This document shows, piece by piece, positions 1-7,974 of a stretch of 64,000 nt of DNA. This DNA is from Streptomyces sp. H27-C3 (lineage in GTDB: Bacteria; Actinomycetota; Actinomycetes; Streptomycetales; Streptomycetaceae). The stretch lies in the NCBI RefSeq assembly GCF_030063415.1, contig NZ_JASITA010000012.1:140073-204072 (forward strand), given 5' to 3'. The notes under the pieces are model-generated. The model had not been told where the DNA came from, searched no databases, and was given only the letters and a program-made list of their open reading frames with translations. The translations under genes were made by a program, and so were the position numbers. Each line of letters opens with the position of its first letter. The first letter of the stretch is position 1.

Positions 1-688
1 CCTCGTCGGCGGGGGCCAGGACGCGGGTCCCCTCGGCCTCGTCGACGGCGATGTTGGACCACCAGTAGACGGGCACGGTCCGCTCGTGCGGATTGCGGAT
101 CCGTACGCCGACGTGCAGGAAGTCGGAGTCGGCCGGCAGCCACAGGTCGACCTGGAAGGGCAGGTCACGCAGCCGCTCCCACTCCCACAGCCGGAGCATC
201 TCACCGCCGTCGGGGGCGGGCACGACCGCGGCGTGCAGGGGGGCGCAGGACAGCGTCGTGTGCCCGGTCGCGCCGATGTTCCACTCGATGCCGCCGGAGA
301 ACCAGGCCCCGTTGAGCGCGAACTGGGCAGGCTGGAACACCGGGTTGCGGTACAGGAGTTCACGGCCGGTCGGCTTGTGGAAGAGCGAGTGCACCCGCCC
401 GCCGAGCCCGGGCAGCACGATCGCGCGCAGCCGGTCGTTCTCGATGACGATCGTGTCGAGATCCGCCTCGGCGCGTTCGCGCCCGTACCCGTCGAGGACG
501 GGCACGGGCAGCAGGGTGCGCAGTGGCTCGAAGCCGATCTGCCGGGCCATCTCGCGCGGCAGCCCGTCGCGTGAACGCTCGTCGAGTACGTGGGTCTCGT
601 CCAGCGGGCGCAGTCCGGGCAGCGGATTCGGCGGCCCCACCTGGGCTGCGGGCAGGGTCAGTACGGCGCGTCGCACGGTCGTGGCCAA
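1..688 (-). CDS. DUF5107-type protein, N-terminal part (3' end outside window)
   Basis: The minus strand reads open from a TTG at 688 to the window edge, about 229 codons, and the C-terminal part is missing. The protein starts LATTVRRAVLTLP and contains ENDRLRAIVLPGLGGRVHSL and NGAWFSGGIEWNIGATGHT. These are typical of the DUF5107 beta-sandwich domain, which in Streptomyces heads proteins of over 1000 residues ending in TPR repeats; that is from memory. The TTG is preceded by GGGAGTGAGG at suitable spacing, and a GTG four codons downstream (676) is the alternative start. The domain resembles carbohydrate-processing folds, but no reaction can be assigned. No signal peptide is visible. Confidence 0.75.
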   Translation of the reverse strand, partial: MATTVRRAVLTLPAAQVGPPNPLPGLRPLDETHVLDERSRDGLPREMARQIGFEPLRTLLPVPVLDGYGRERAEADLDTIVIENDRLRAIVLPGLGGRVHSLFHKPTGRELLYRNPVFQPAQFALNGAWFSGGIEWNIGATGHTTLSCAPLHAAVVPAPDGGEMLRLWEWERLRDLPFQVDLWLPADSDFLHVGVRIRNPHERTVPVYWWSNIAVDEAEGTRVLAPADE

Positions 689-830
689 GACAGCCTCACT
701 CCCTCACGGGGGCCGCAGGCAGCTCCGATGGCCGACGCCCCGACGACCATCGGAACACGGCGGGTGCCGCTCTGACCAGGGGCTCCGTAGGCCAGTGTTC
801 GGCAAAGTCAGGGGGACTCCCAGGTGGGAA

Positions 831-1415
831 TCAGAGAGCGCCGGAGAGTCCCGGGCGTCGGTCCACCCTCTCAGTGGTGATCGCCCAGCGTTCGTGATCG
901 CGCCAGGCGCCGTCGATGAAGAGGAAGTCGGGCGAGAAGCCCTCCCGGCGGAAGCCCGCCTTGCGGACGAGGGCGATGGACCCCTCGTTCGCGGGCTGGA
1001 TGTTGGCTTCCAGCCGGTGCAGGCCCAGGGTGTCGAAGGCGTACCGCAGGACCAGGCCGAGGCCCTCACTCATGAGGCCGCGCCCTGCCGCGTGGGCGAA
1101 GGCACCGTAGCCCAGCGCCCCGCACCGGAAGCCGCCCCCGACGATGTTGTTGATGTTGATGAAGCCCGCGATGCGGCCGCTCGGGCGTCCGCAGACAAGG
1201 AAGCCGGCCTTCGTCGGGTCTTCGGTGAGCCGGCTCGCGTAGGCGGCGTACGTGGCGGGCTCCTCCGGCGGGAAGAGCCAGGGGCGGTGCAGGTTCCTGC
1301 TGTCCCGCGCCAGCGCGGTGAACTCATCGGCGTCGTCCTGGGCGAAGGGCCGCAGGGTCACCCGCGGACCCTGCGCGCGGTGTGCCCTGCCGGAACCGGT
1401 GGTCGTACGAGGCAT
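831..1415 (-). CDS. GNAT family N-acetyltransferase (RimJ/RimL-like)
   Basis: This 194-residue protein has the RimJ/RimL layout. VTLRPFAQDDADEF forms the first strand and helix, GFININNIVGG the central strands, and LGYGAFAHAAGRGLMSEGL the acetyl-CoA pyrophosphate loop (RGLMSEGL at the Q/RxxGxG/A position). HRLEANIQPANEGSIALVRKAGF is the usual C-terminal motif. Such enzymes transfer an acetyl group from acetyl-CoA to an N-terminal or side-chain amine; the substrate is unknown. It is probably a single-gene unit, separated from the upstream LapA-like gene by 86 bp that hold a three-copy repeat. Confidence 0.88.
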   Translation of the reverse strand: MPRTTTGSGRAHRAQGPRVTLRPFAQDDADEFTALARDSRNLHRPWLFPPEEPATYAAYASRLTEDPTKAGFLVCGRPSGRIAGFININNIVGGGFRCGALGYGAFAHAAGRGLMSEGLGLVLRYAFDTLGLHRLEANIQPANEGSIALVRKAGFRREGFSPDFLFIDGAWRDHERWAITTERVDRRPGLSGAL

Positions 1416-1454
1416 CCCGTCAGGCTACTTGCCCCCGGGTGGGCGGCCGCTCGC

Positions 1455-1520
1455 CCGTCACCTGCACGTGCGCGAGTCCGTCACCTGCATGTGCACGTCC
1501 GTCACCTGCGTCTGCGTACG
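1455..1520. repeat. Three imperfect direct repeats, core CCGTCACCTGC
   Basis: The 11-mer CCGTCACCTGC occurs at 1455, 1478 and 1499, spaced 23 and 21 bp, and each copy is followed by a related run rich in GTGC/CGT. The block lies 40-105 bp upstream of the acetyltransferase start (1415, minus) and runs into the 3' end of the LapA-like gene. A spacing close to two helical turns would suit a regulator bound on one face of the DNA, but no binding protein is suggested by the context. Confidence 0.55.
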
Positions 1521-1762
1521 AAGTAGCCGCCGCACAGCGCACCGATCGCGGCCATCGCGAGCAGTGCCAGATAGAGCGGCATGGTGACTTCGGGGATCAG
1601 CAGCCGGATCCGGACATGGCGGGTGTTCTCGAAGATGAAGACGAGGGTCAGGACCACGATCGCGGCGACCGCGATCCGGCCCGGTGCGAAGGCCCTGCCG
1701 GTCGTGGCCCTGCCGGTCGTGGCCCTGCCGCCGCTGCTGCCCGATGCGTCCCTGGGGCTCAT
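1502..1762 (-). CDS. Small membrane protein with LapA (DUF1049) domain
   Basis: An 86-residue protein with a basic, low-complexity N-terminus containing RATTGRATTGRA. It has two hydrophobic segments, IAVAAIVVLTLVFIFENT (about 30-47) and MPLYLALLAMAAIGALCGGY (about 61-80), and ends RRRR. FIFENT-x-HVRIRLLIPEVTMPLYLALL is the hallmark of the lipopolysaccharide assembly protein A domain, which in Gram-positive bacteria is a small integral membrane protein of unknown role. The N-terminal repeat is encoded by a 15-bp tandem repeat (1691-1729). Confidence 0.8.
   Translation of the reverse strand: MSPRDASGSSGGRATTGRATTGRAFAPGRIAVAAIVVLTLVFIFENTRHVRIRLLIPEVTMPLYLALLAMAAIGALCGGYFVRRRR
1691..1729. repeat. 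15-bp tandem repeat, 2.6 copies, inside the LapA-like gene
   Basis: The unit GGCCCTGCCGGTCGT occurs at 1691-1705 and 1706-1720, with nine bases of a third copy. It encodes TTGRA units on the minus strand. It shares the GCCGGTCGTGGC core with the 15-bp repeat in the M20 peptidase gene at 6819-6893. Confidence 0.85.
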
Positions 1763-1887
1763 GTTCCGGTCCTTTCCTGGAGTGTCACTGCCACCGCCGT
1801 GGGGTCCAGGATGTGCAGATCATGGCTCCGCGCGGGCGATGGGGAGGGCCGTACGGGTGACCGGGGCCCCGCCGAAACGCCCGCCGG

Positions 1888-2466
1888 TCAGTAGAGGCGG
1901 CGCAGGGCGGGCCAGAGGGCCGACCACGGGGCACTCGTGCCGGAGCAGAGCACGATCGCGGCGTGCTGCTCCTCGTACTCCACCCCGTGGCGGTTGTCGA
2001 CGCGGCCGACCTCGCGGCAGCCGGTGAAGTGCCGCCGGAATCCGGTCGGGCCGTCCTGGTGGACCAGCAGCACCGGCCCGTCCGCGGTGTCCGGCGGCGG
2101 CCCCCAGTCGGCGAAGCTCATATGGCCGGAGTACGCAGGGGCAGCGCGCGCCCCGGGCCGTAGCGTGCGCGCGCCCGCCTCGCCGTAGTTCTGGGTGAGG
2201 ATCACGGCGCGTCGGCGCCGGTCGGCGGGGACGCGGTCCCAGCCGTCCGCCACCGCGTCGGCCAGGAACGGCCGGCCGATCCGCTCGCCCTGCTCGCGGT
2301 TGGCGGCGTTCGCCACCGCGAGTGCGTCCGGCGGCAGCACCACGGCGTTCGGGCACGAAGAAGGGCGACAGCAGGATGATCTGGTGGGGTACGAAGAGCA
2401 GCCGGTTCTCGGCGCCGTCGTCCTCGCTGATCCCCTCCGCGACGGCGCGCGGCGGGCACGGAGGAG
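1888..2466 (-). pseudogene. Remnant of an ArnT-like (GT39) membrane glycosyltransferase
   Basis: Two pieces of one protein sit in different minus-strand frames. The first, near 2340-2440, reads [20 protein letters not shown]. The second, 1888-2355, begins [20 protein letters not shown] and continues with [27 protein letters not shown] and the final LRRLY. These match the last membrane segment and C-terminal soluble part of PMT_2/ArnT-like glycosyltransferases, normally about 500 residues. The catalytic N-terminal two thirds is gone, and the two surviving pieces are out of frame with sequence missing between them. The remnant abuts the stop of the LD-carboxypeptidase gene (2475), so the lost part was replaced by or deleted up to that gene. 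A working product is very unlikely. Confidence 0.75.
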
Positions 2467-2474
2467 GGCCGCGC

Positions 2475-3425
2475 TCAGCGCAACGCGGGCACGTCGAGGG
2501 TCAGCGTGCGGGTCTCCGTGTCCAGTACGGCGGGCACGCCGAGCGGCATGGTCAGCGCGGTCGGGCAGTGGCCGAATCCCAGGTCCTCGACGACCGGGAC
2601 TCCCAGGGGGCTCAGCCGGTCGTACAGCAGCGTCCGTACGTCGTCGTACGGGCCGCAGTCCTCCCACGAACCGAGCGCGATGCCCGCGACGCCGTCCAGC
2701 CAGCCCGAGCGCAGGAGTTGGGTGAGGATCCGGTCGAGCCGGTACGGCTCCTCGTCGATCTCCTCGATGAGCAGCAGGCCGCCACGCGCACCGGGGCGGG
2801 CGTGCGGGGCGCCGAGGTCGGCGGCGAGCAGGCTGACGCAGCCGCCGAGGGTGATGCCGCGGGCCTGCCCGGGGACCATGACGCGGGCCGTGGGGAGGCC
2901 GAGGGTGCGGACCGAATCGGGTGCGAAGAGCGTGGCCCGCAGGGACTCCTGGGTCGGGCCGTCCTTGAGGAACACATCCGTGGCGACCATCGGCCCGTGC
3001 AGCGTGGCCAGGCCCGCCCGTACGGCGAACGCCTCGTGCAGCGCGGTGATGTCGCTGTAGCCGACGAAGACCTTGGGGCCCGCGGCGCGCATGGCGTTCC
3101 AGTCGAGCAGGTCCACCATGCGCTGGGCGCCGTAGCCGCCCCGCGCGCACAGCACCGCGGAAACCGTCGGGTCGCAACACGCCTCCTGGAGGTCGCGGGC
3201 CCGCGCCTCGTCCTCGCCCGCGAGGTACCCGAACTGCCGGTGCCGGTCCAGCACATGGGGTGCGACGACCGGGTCGAGGTCCCAGCCCCGCAGGATGTCG
3301 AGGCCCGCGTCGAGCCGCTCCCGGGGCACGCCTCCGCTGGGTGCGACCACGGCGACCCGCGCCCCCGGCCTCAGTCGCGCGGGCCTGCTCAGGGGCGCGG
3401 GTCCGGCCGGGAGTGTCGGTGTCAC
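2475..3425 (-). CDS. LD-carboxypeptidase, peptidase family S66
   Basis: A 316-residue protein with the family S66 fold. [11 protein letters not shown] opens the N-terminal domain, GYSDIT carries the nucleophile Ser124, [13 protein letters not shown] supplies the Glu of the triad (221/222), and [14 protein letters not shown] the His (286). These spacings agree with the Ser-Glu-His triad of LdcA. The family cleaves the terminal D-Ala from tetrapeptide stems of recycled murein, or other LD bonds. There is no signal peptide, so it acts in the cytoplasm. Its GTG start overlaps the stop of the upstream S9 peptidase gene by GTGA, implying translational coupling. Confidence 0.92.
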   Translation of the reverse strand: MTPTLPAGPAPLSRPARLRPGARVAVVAPSGGVPRERLDAGLDILRGWDLDPVVAPHVLDRHRQFGYLAGEDEARARDLQEACCDPTVSAVLCARGGYGAQRMVDLLDWNAMRAAGPKVFVGYSDITALHEAFAVRAGLATLHGPMVATDVFLKDGPTQESLRATLFAPDSVRTLGLPTARVMVPGQARGITLGGCVSLLAADLGAPHARPGARGGLLLIEEIDEEPYRLDRILTQLLRSGWLDGVAGIALGSWEDCGPYDDVRTLLYDRLSPLGVPVVEDLGFGHCPTALTMPLGVPAVLDTETRTLTLDVPALR

Positions 3426-5437
3426 TTGTCGAGCTCCAGGCGGGGGACATCAGCCCGGTCGATGCCGAAGGTCTGCGCGTACAGGGACAGTTCGGCCTCC
3501 AGGGCGCGGGTCATGGTGTCGGCCCTGCGGAAGCCGTGTCCCTCGCCCTCGAAGGCGATGTAGGCGTGCGGAATGCCGCGCCCCGCCATCCGCTCCAGGA
3601 ACCGCTCGCACTGCACGGGCGGGCAGATCACGTCGTCGAGCCCCTGGAGCAGCAGGAACGGCGCGGTGATCCGCTCCGCGTGGTGCACGGGCGAGCGGTC
3701 ACGGTACCGGTCCGGGTACTCACCGATCGGCCCCACCAGGCTCTCCAGATACTGGGACTCGAAGTCGTGGGTCTCATCCGTCGCCCAGCCGGCCAGGTCG
3801 AGGATCGGGAAGATGATGGTGCCGCACGCGTACACGTCGGTGGTGGTCAGCGATGTCGCCGCGGTCCAGCCGCCGGCGCTGCCGCCGCGGATCGCGAGCC
3901 TGCCGGGGTCGGCGGTGCCCTCCTCGGCCAAGGAGAGGGCGACGGCGGCGCAGTCCTCGACGTCCACGACGCCCCACTGCTCGCGCAGCCGGTTGCGGTA
4001 CTCGCGCCCGTACCCGGCGGATCCGCCGTAGTTGACCTCGGCGACGCCGATGCCGCGCGAGGTGAAGTAGGCGATTTCCAGGTCGAGTACGAGCGGGGCG
4101 CGGCCGGTGGGGCCGCCGTGGGCCCAGACGACGTAGGGCGGGAGTTCGTCGTCCGGCGCGATGTGGTCGGGGTTGTGCGGCGGGTAGATGTGGGCGTGGA
4201 TGCCGCGGCTGTCGGGGCCGACGAAGGTGCGGAGCTGCGGCTCGGGGTAGTAGGCGGGGTCGACCGGGTCGTCGTGCGCGGAGCCGATGACCCGGGCGTG
4301 GCCGGTGCAGGTGTCGAGTTCGACAACCTCGTACGCGCTGCGCGGGCTGGCGGCGACGCCGATGACGCGGCTGCCCCGCACGGCGAGGGTGGCGGACCAT
4401 TCGGTCCAGGGCCCGGCCGCGTCGACGAGTTCGCCGGTCTCCGGGTCGAGGATGCCCAGGGTCGTCGGGCCCGCGCCGTGGATGACGGCGATCAGGCCGT
4501 TGTCCAGGGGGTGGAACCATCGCAGCCCGATCTTCCAGAGAGGTCCGCCGAACTCCTCGGCGCGCCCGGCGCACAGGCCGGTCCCGGCCACGACTCCCGG
4601 CAGGGTCTCGCCGGGTGTCGTGGCCCGGTACAGCTCCCACCAGTTGCCAAGGTCGGAGACGAAGAGCAGCGAGCCGTCCGGCGCCCATTCGACCTGGGCG
4701 ACCGACTCGTCGGTGTCCCCGGCGACCGGCCGTACGTCCGCGAAGGGGCCGTCCTCGGTGATCCCTCCGAGCATGACCAGCGTGCCGTCCCACGGCATCC
4801 GCGGGTGGTCCCAGGCGATCCAGGCGGCCTGCCGCCCGTCGGGCGAGATCCGCGGGCCGGTGACGAAGCGGTGCCGGTCGTCGGAGAGCTCCCGCACCGC
4901 GCTCCGGTCGTCGGCGGCCGAGCCGTCCAGCGGGACGGCCGCGATGACGCGGCGTACGTCGGTGGGCGCCTCGCCGGTGAACTCCTCAAGCACGCACCAC
5001 ACTTCGCCCGCCGCCCCGCGCTCAAGCCGCAACTGCGGGTCGACCCAGCGCAGTCCGCCGCCGACCCCGGACACCGGGGTGAGCGGGCGCGGTCCGGCGC
5101 CGGGGGCGTCCGGTTCGTACGCGTAGAGCCGCTGGTCGGGGAAGTGGACGAAGACGACGAGCGGGCCGGATTCCTCGCGCGCGGCGCCCGCCCAGGGCTG
5201 CCCGCCGTACTCGATGACTCTGCTGCGTACGTTCCAGGGGGCGGGCAGCACCGATGCCTCGGCGCCGTCCACCCGCCGCCGCACCAGCGCGCGCCGGCCG
5301 CCCTCGGTGGGCCGTGGTTCGGTCCACCACACCTCGTCACCGACCACCCCGATGTACTCCGGGTGCCCGTCGTGCGATGCGGCGAGCGCGGCGTCGATCG
5401 GTGACTGCCAGCTTCCGTACGGCACTGTCGGCACCAT
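3422..5437 (-). CDS. S9 family prolyl-oligopeptidase-type peptidase
   Basis: A 671-residue protein. Roughly the first 400 residues form a beta-propeller-like domain (repeated strands, ISPDGRQAAWIAWDHPRMPW). The rest is an alpha/beta hydrolase with GGSAGGW (Ser520), LQGLDDVICPP (Asp601/602) and EGEGHGF (His634), the catalytic triad of acylaminoacyl/dipeptidyl peptidases. It has no signal peptide and should hydrolyse short peptides in the cytosol. It lies in a minus-strand run, 52 bp after the M20 gene and overlapping the S66 gene by 4 bp, suggesting a peptide-salvage operon. Confidence 0.93.
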   Translation of the reverse strand: MVPTVPYGSWQSPIDAALAASHDGHPEYIGVVGDEVWWTEPRPTEGGRRALVRRRVDGAEASVLPAPWNVRSRVIEYGGQPWAGAAREESGPLVVFVHFPDQRLYAYEPDAPGAGPRPLTPVSGVGGGLRWVDPQLRLERGAAGEVWCVLEEFTGEAPTDVRRVIAAVPLDGSAADDRSAVRELSDDRHRFVTGPRISPDGRQAAWIAWDHPRMPWDGTLVMLGGITEDGPFADVRPVAGDTDESVAQVEWAPDGSLLFVSDLGNWWELYRATTPGETLPGVVAGTGLCAGRAEEFGGPLWKIGLRWFHPLDNGLIAVIHGAGPTTLGILDPETGELVDAAGPWTEWSATLAVRGSRVIGVAASPRSAYEVVELDTCTGHARVIGSAHDDPVDPAYYPEPQLRTFVGPDSRGIHAHIYPPHNPDHIAPDDELPPYVVWAHGGPTGRAPLVLDLEIAYFTSRGIGVAEVNYGGSAGYGREYRNRLREQWGVVDVEDCAAVALSLAEEGTADPGRLAIRGGSAGGWTAATSLTTTDVYACGTIIFPILDLAGWATDETHDFESQYLESLVGPIGEYPDRYRDRSPVHHAERITAPFLLLQGLDDVICPPVQCERFLERMAGRGIPHAYIAFEGEGHGFRRADTMTRALEAELSLYAQTFGIDRADVPRLELDK

Positions 5438-5489
5438 GGTCCCGGTCCCCCTCTGTGGTCCTTCTGCGGTCGGTCCGGATCTATGCGGT

Positions 5490-6917
5490 CTACGCGGTCT
5501 TCAGATAGTGGTCAAGTACCCGTACCCCGAAGTGCAGTGCCTCCACTGGTACCCGCTCGTCGACCCCGTGAAAGAGCGCCTGGTAGTCGAAGTCGACGGG
5601 CAGCTTCAGCGGGGAGAAGCCGTAGCCGATGATGCCGAGCCGGGAGAACTGCTTGGCGTCCGTTCCGCCCGACATGCAGTACGGCACGACATGCCCCTCG
5701 GGGGCGAACCGCTCCACGGCCGCACGCAGCTTCGCGTACGTCGGTGAATCGGTCGGCGCCTCCAGAGCCACCTCGCGGTGATGAAACTCCCAGTCCACGT
5801 GCGGCCCGGTGAGCGCGTCCAGCGTCTCGCGGAACTCGTCTTCGCCGCCGGGCAGGAAACGCCCGTCGACATGGGCGGTGGCCCGCCCCGGAATGACGTT
5901 GATCTTGTACCCGGCGTTGAACATGGTCGGGTTGGCGCTGCCCCGCACCGTCGCCTCGACCAGGGCGGCGGCCGGGCCCAGCTTGTTGAGCAGGGCGTCC
6001 ACATCGAAGTCGGGCGCGTCGAGGTCCGGTGCGTCGATGTCGTGCAGGGCGGCCAGCTCCATGATGCTGGCGCGGACGGTCGAGGTGAGCCGCACCGGCC
6101 ATTCGTGCTCGCCGATCCGGGCGACGGCGGCGGCCAGCCTGCTCACCGCGTTGTCGCGGTTGACCTTCGACCCGTGCCCGGCCGTGCCGAGCCCGGTGAG
6201 CCGAAGCCAGCCGGTGCCCCGCTCGCCCGCGGCGATGGGATAGATCTCCATGCCGGGGCGGGTGTGGAAGGTGTAGGCGCCGGACTCGCTGATGCCCTCC
6301 GTGCACCCCTCGAAGAGGTGCGGGTGATCGGCGGTGAGGAATCCCGAGCCGTCGACGGCGCTGGCCTCCTCGTCGGCGGTGAAGGCGATGACGATGTCGC
6401 GCCGGGGTCTCACCCCTGCGCGCGCCCAGGCCCGTACGACCGCGAGGACCATCGCGTCCATATTCTTCATGTCGATCGCGCCGCGGCCCCAGACCACCCC
6501 GTCGTGCACCTCCCCGGAGAAGGGGTGCATGCTCCAGTCGGCGGGCTCGGCGGGGACGACGTCGAGGTGACCGTGGACGAGCAGCGCGTCGGCGCCGGGG
6601 TCCGTGCCCTCGATCCTGGCCACCACGTTCGTACGGCCCGCCGTGCGCTCCAGGAGCACCGGCTGAAGGCCGGCCTCGGCCAGCCGCTGGGCGACGTACT
6701 CGGCGGCCGGGCGCTCAAGGCAGTCGCCGCCTCCGCGGTTGGTGGTGTCGATGCGGATCAGCTCGGAGGTGAAGGTCACCACCTCGTCGAGCGCGAGCGC
6801 GTCGATCGACCCATTGGTGCCGGTCGTGGCGTCGCCGGTCGTGGCGTCGCCAGTCGTGGCGTCGCCAGTCGTACCGTCGCCGGTCGTACCGTCGTCGCTC
6901 GGCTGCATGTCAGCCAT
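5490..6917 (-). CDS. M20/M25/M40 family metallopeptidase
   Basis: 475 residues from the ATG at 6917, chosen because GGAGGAG sits four bases upstream; the frame is open further upstream but only through the M55 gene. Metal-site motifs of the M20 family are present: VHGHLDVVP, GRGAIDMKN and FTADEEAS, then a dimerisation lid domain and VPYCMSGGTDAKQF near the C-terminus. The family hydrolyses dipeptides or N-acyl amino acids with two zinc ions. Residues about 5-33 are a low-complexity TTGDA repeat that homologues would not need (DNA repeat 6819-6893). It overlaps the M55 gene by 8 bp. Confidence 0.92.
   Translation of the reverse strand: MADMQPSDDGTTGDGTTGDATTGDATTGDATTGTNGSIDALALDEVVTFTSELIRIDTTNRGGGDCLERPAAEYVAQRLAEAGLQPVLLERTAGRTNVVARIEGTDPGADALLVHGHLDVVPAEPADWSMHPFSGEVHDGVVWGRGAIDMKNMDAMVLAVVRAWARAGVRPRRDIVIAFTADEEASAVDGSGFLTADHPHLFEGCTEGISESGAYTFHTRPGMEIYPIAAGERGTGWLRLTGLGTAGHGSKVNRDNAVSRLAAAVARIGEHEWPVRLTSTVRASIMELAALHDIDAPDLDAPDFDVDALLNKLGPAAALVEATVRGSANPTMFNAGYKINVIPGRATAHVDGRFLPGGEDEFRETLDALTGPHVDWEFHHREVALEAPTDSPTYAKLRAAVERFAPEGHVVPYCMSGGTDAKQFSRLGIIGYGFSPLKLPVDFDYQALFHGVDERVPVEALHFGVRVLDHYLKTA
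6819..6893. repeat. 15-bp tandem repeat, five copies, in the M20 gene
   Basis: Five 15-bp units run from 6819 to 6893, the first two being GCCGGTCGTGGCGTC and the rest differing by one to three bases. They encode a TTGD(A/G) pentapeptide series near the N-terminus. The unit length keeps the frame, so copy number can change without inactivating the enzyme. The core GCCGGTCGTGGC also forms the repeat at 1691-1729. Confidence 0.9.
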
Positions 6918-7743
6918 ACTGCTCCTCCACTGCGGCCGAGACGATCGTGGTGACCGCCTTGAAGGTACGAATGCCCTCATACATCGTCGGGCTGGTGTAG
7001 GCGACACGCCGTTCACCTGTCGGCTCCACCCCTGGTACCACGGTCGCGACCGCCGAAAGGTGTTCCGCGTCAAACTCCAGCTCCACCGTGAACGCGACGC
7101 CGCGCACCGGGTCGTGCCGCACGGCGAGGGCCGCCGCCTCCTTGGCCGCGGCCCTGATGTCCCTGGCGGTACGGGCCGGGGTGCGGCACACCGCGGCGTA
7201 CCGCGACACGTGGTCCTTCACCGCGACCTTCCGCGCCGCTGGAGCGTACCCCTTGGCGTCCACGCAGGTCAGATCGTCACCGGTGACGAGCACCACAGGG
7301 ACGCCGTACTCGGCGACGACATGCGAGTTGAGCAGGCCCTCGCTCGCCCGCTCGCCGTTCACCCACACGCCCGTGATGGAGTTCGCGAGATAGGTGTGCG
7401 CGAGAACACCTTCGGCCCCGGCGCCGGTGTGATATCCGACGAAGGCGATACCGTCCACGTCCCCGTGCTGGACGCCCTCGACCATGCTCAGGGACTTGTG
7501 CCGGCCGGTCAGCATCTCGGCCCGGTCGTCCAGCCGCTCAAGGAGCAGGTTGCGCATGGTCCAGTGTGCTTCGTTGATGAGCACCTCGTCGGCGCCCCCG
7601 TCGAAGAACCCGAGAACGGCCGCGTTCACGTCCGAGGTGAACAGAGAACGGCAGCGCTCCCACTGCGGGGTGCCCGGCAGCACGTCGGCCGGCCAGGTGA
7701 CACCGGTGGCGCCCTCCATGTCGGCGCTGATGAGGATCTTCAT
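6910..7743 (-). CDS. dppA: D-aminopeptidase, peptidase family M55
   Basis: A 277-residue protein of the DppA family. It opens MKILISADMEGATGV with the metal ligands Asp8 and Glu10, followed by NEAHWTMRN (His60), GYHTGAG (His105) and LAHTY (His116), closely matching the zinc-site spacing of Bacillus DppA. The family releases D-amino acids such as D-Ala from D-Ala-D-Ala and related peptides in the cytoplasm. It is the first gene of a minus-strand hydrolase operon and overlaps the M20 gene by 8 bp. Company with an LD-carboxypeptidase supports a role in using murein-derived or other D-amino-acid peptides. Confidence 0.92.
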   Translation of the reverse strand: MKILISADMEGATGVTWPADVLPGTPQWERCRSLFTSDVNAAVLGFFDGGADEVLINEAHWTMRNLLLERLDDRAEMLTGRHKSLSMVEGVQHGDVDGIAFVGYHTGAGAEGVLAHTYLANSITGVWVNGERASEGLLNSHVVAEYGVPVVLVTGDDLTCVDAKGYAPAARKVAVKDHVSRYAAVCRTPARTARDIRAAAKEAAALAVRHDPVRGVAFTVELEFDAEHLSAVATVVPGVEPTGERRVAYTSPTMYEGIRTFKAVTTIVSAAVEEQYG

Positions 7744-7749
7744 GCGGCA

Positions 7750-7974
7750 TCACGTTACGCGTCGCCGGGCACCCGGGCCAGGTCTGCCAGGACCGCCTGA
7801 GGTGTGGACCACTGACGGCGCCCCCTGGGATCGAACCCGGCTGTCGGGCGGCCGGACGATTCGGCCCAGGGGGATCTCTTCGTCGAGGTGCCTCACTTCG
7901 CGCGCGGCGAGCACCCGGCGCCGCGGCACGTAGGCCACGCCCGGGGCCGCGACCTCACTGCGAGCGGCCGACAA
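7750..7974 (-). CDS. Possible small ORF, unknown (doubtful)
   Basis: A TTG-initiated frame of 74 codons starts inside the 3' end of the methyltransferase gene and stops just upstream of dppA. Its first half has strong G/C third-position bias (through VAYVPRRRVLAAREVRHLDEEIPLGRIVRPP); the second half does not. I do not recognise it. It could be a small translationally coupled gene, or the decayed tail of a longer protein. Confidence 0.25.
   Translation of the reverse strand: MSAARSEVAAPGVAYVPRRRVLAAREVRHLDEEIPLGRIVRPPDSRVRSQGAPSVVHTSGGPGRPGPGARRRVT

Noticed and set aside
3260..5404. 714-codon plus-strand frame opposite the S9 peptidase gene
   Set aside because: Shadow of the S9 gene: the S9 frame has complete catalytic motifs, while this one is rich in R, G, A and V without domains.
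7820..7840. T-arm-like sequence (minus strand GGGTTCGATCCC) suggesting a tRNA
   Set aside because: The T-stem has a mismatch and there is no acceptor, D or anticodon arm at the right distance; the sequence is in a coding-like frame instead.
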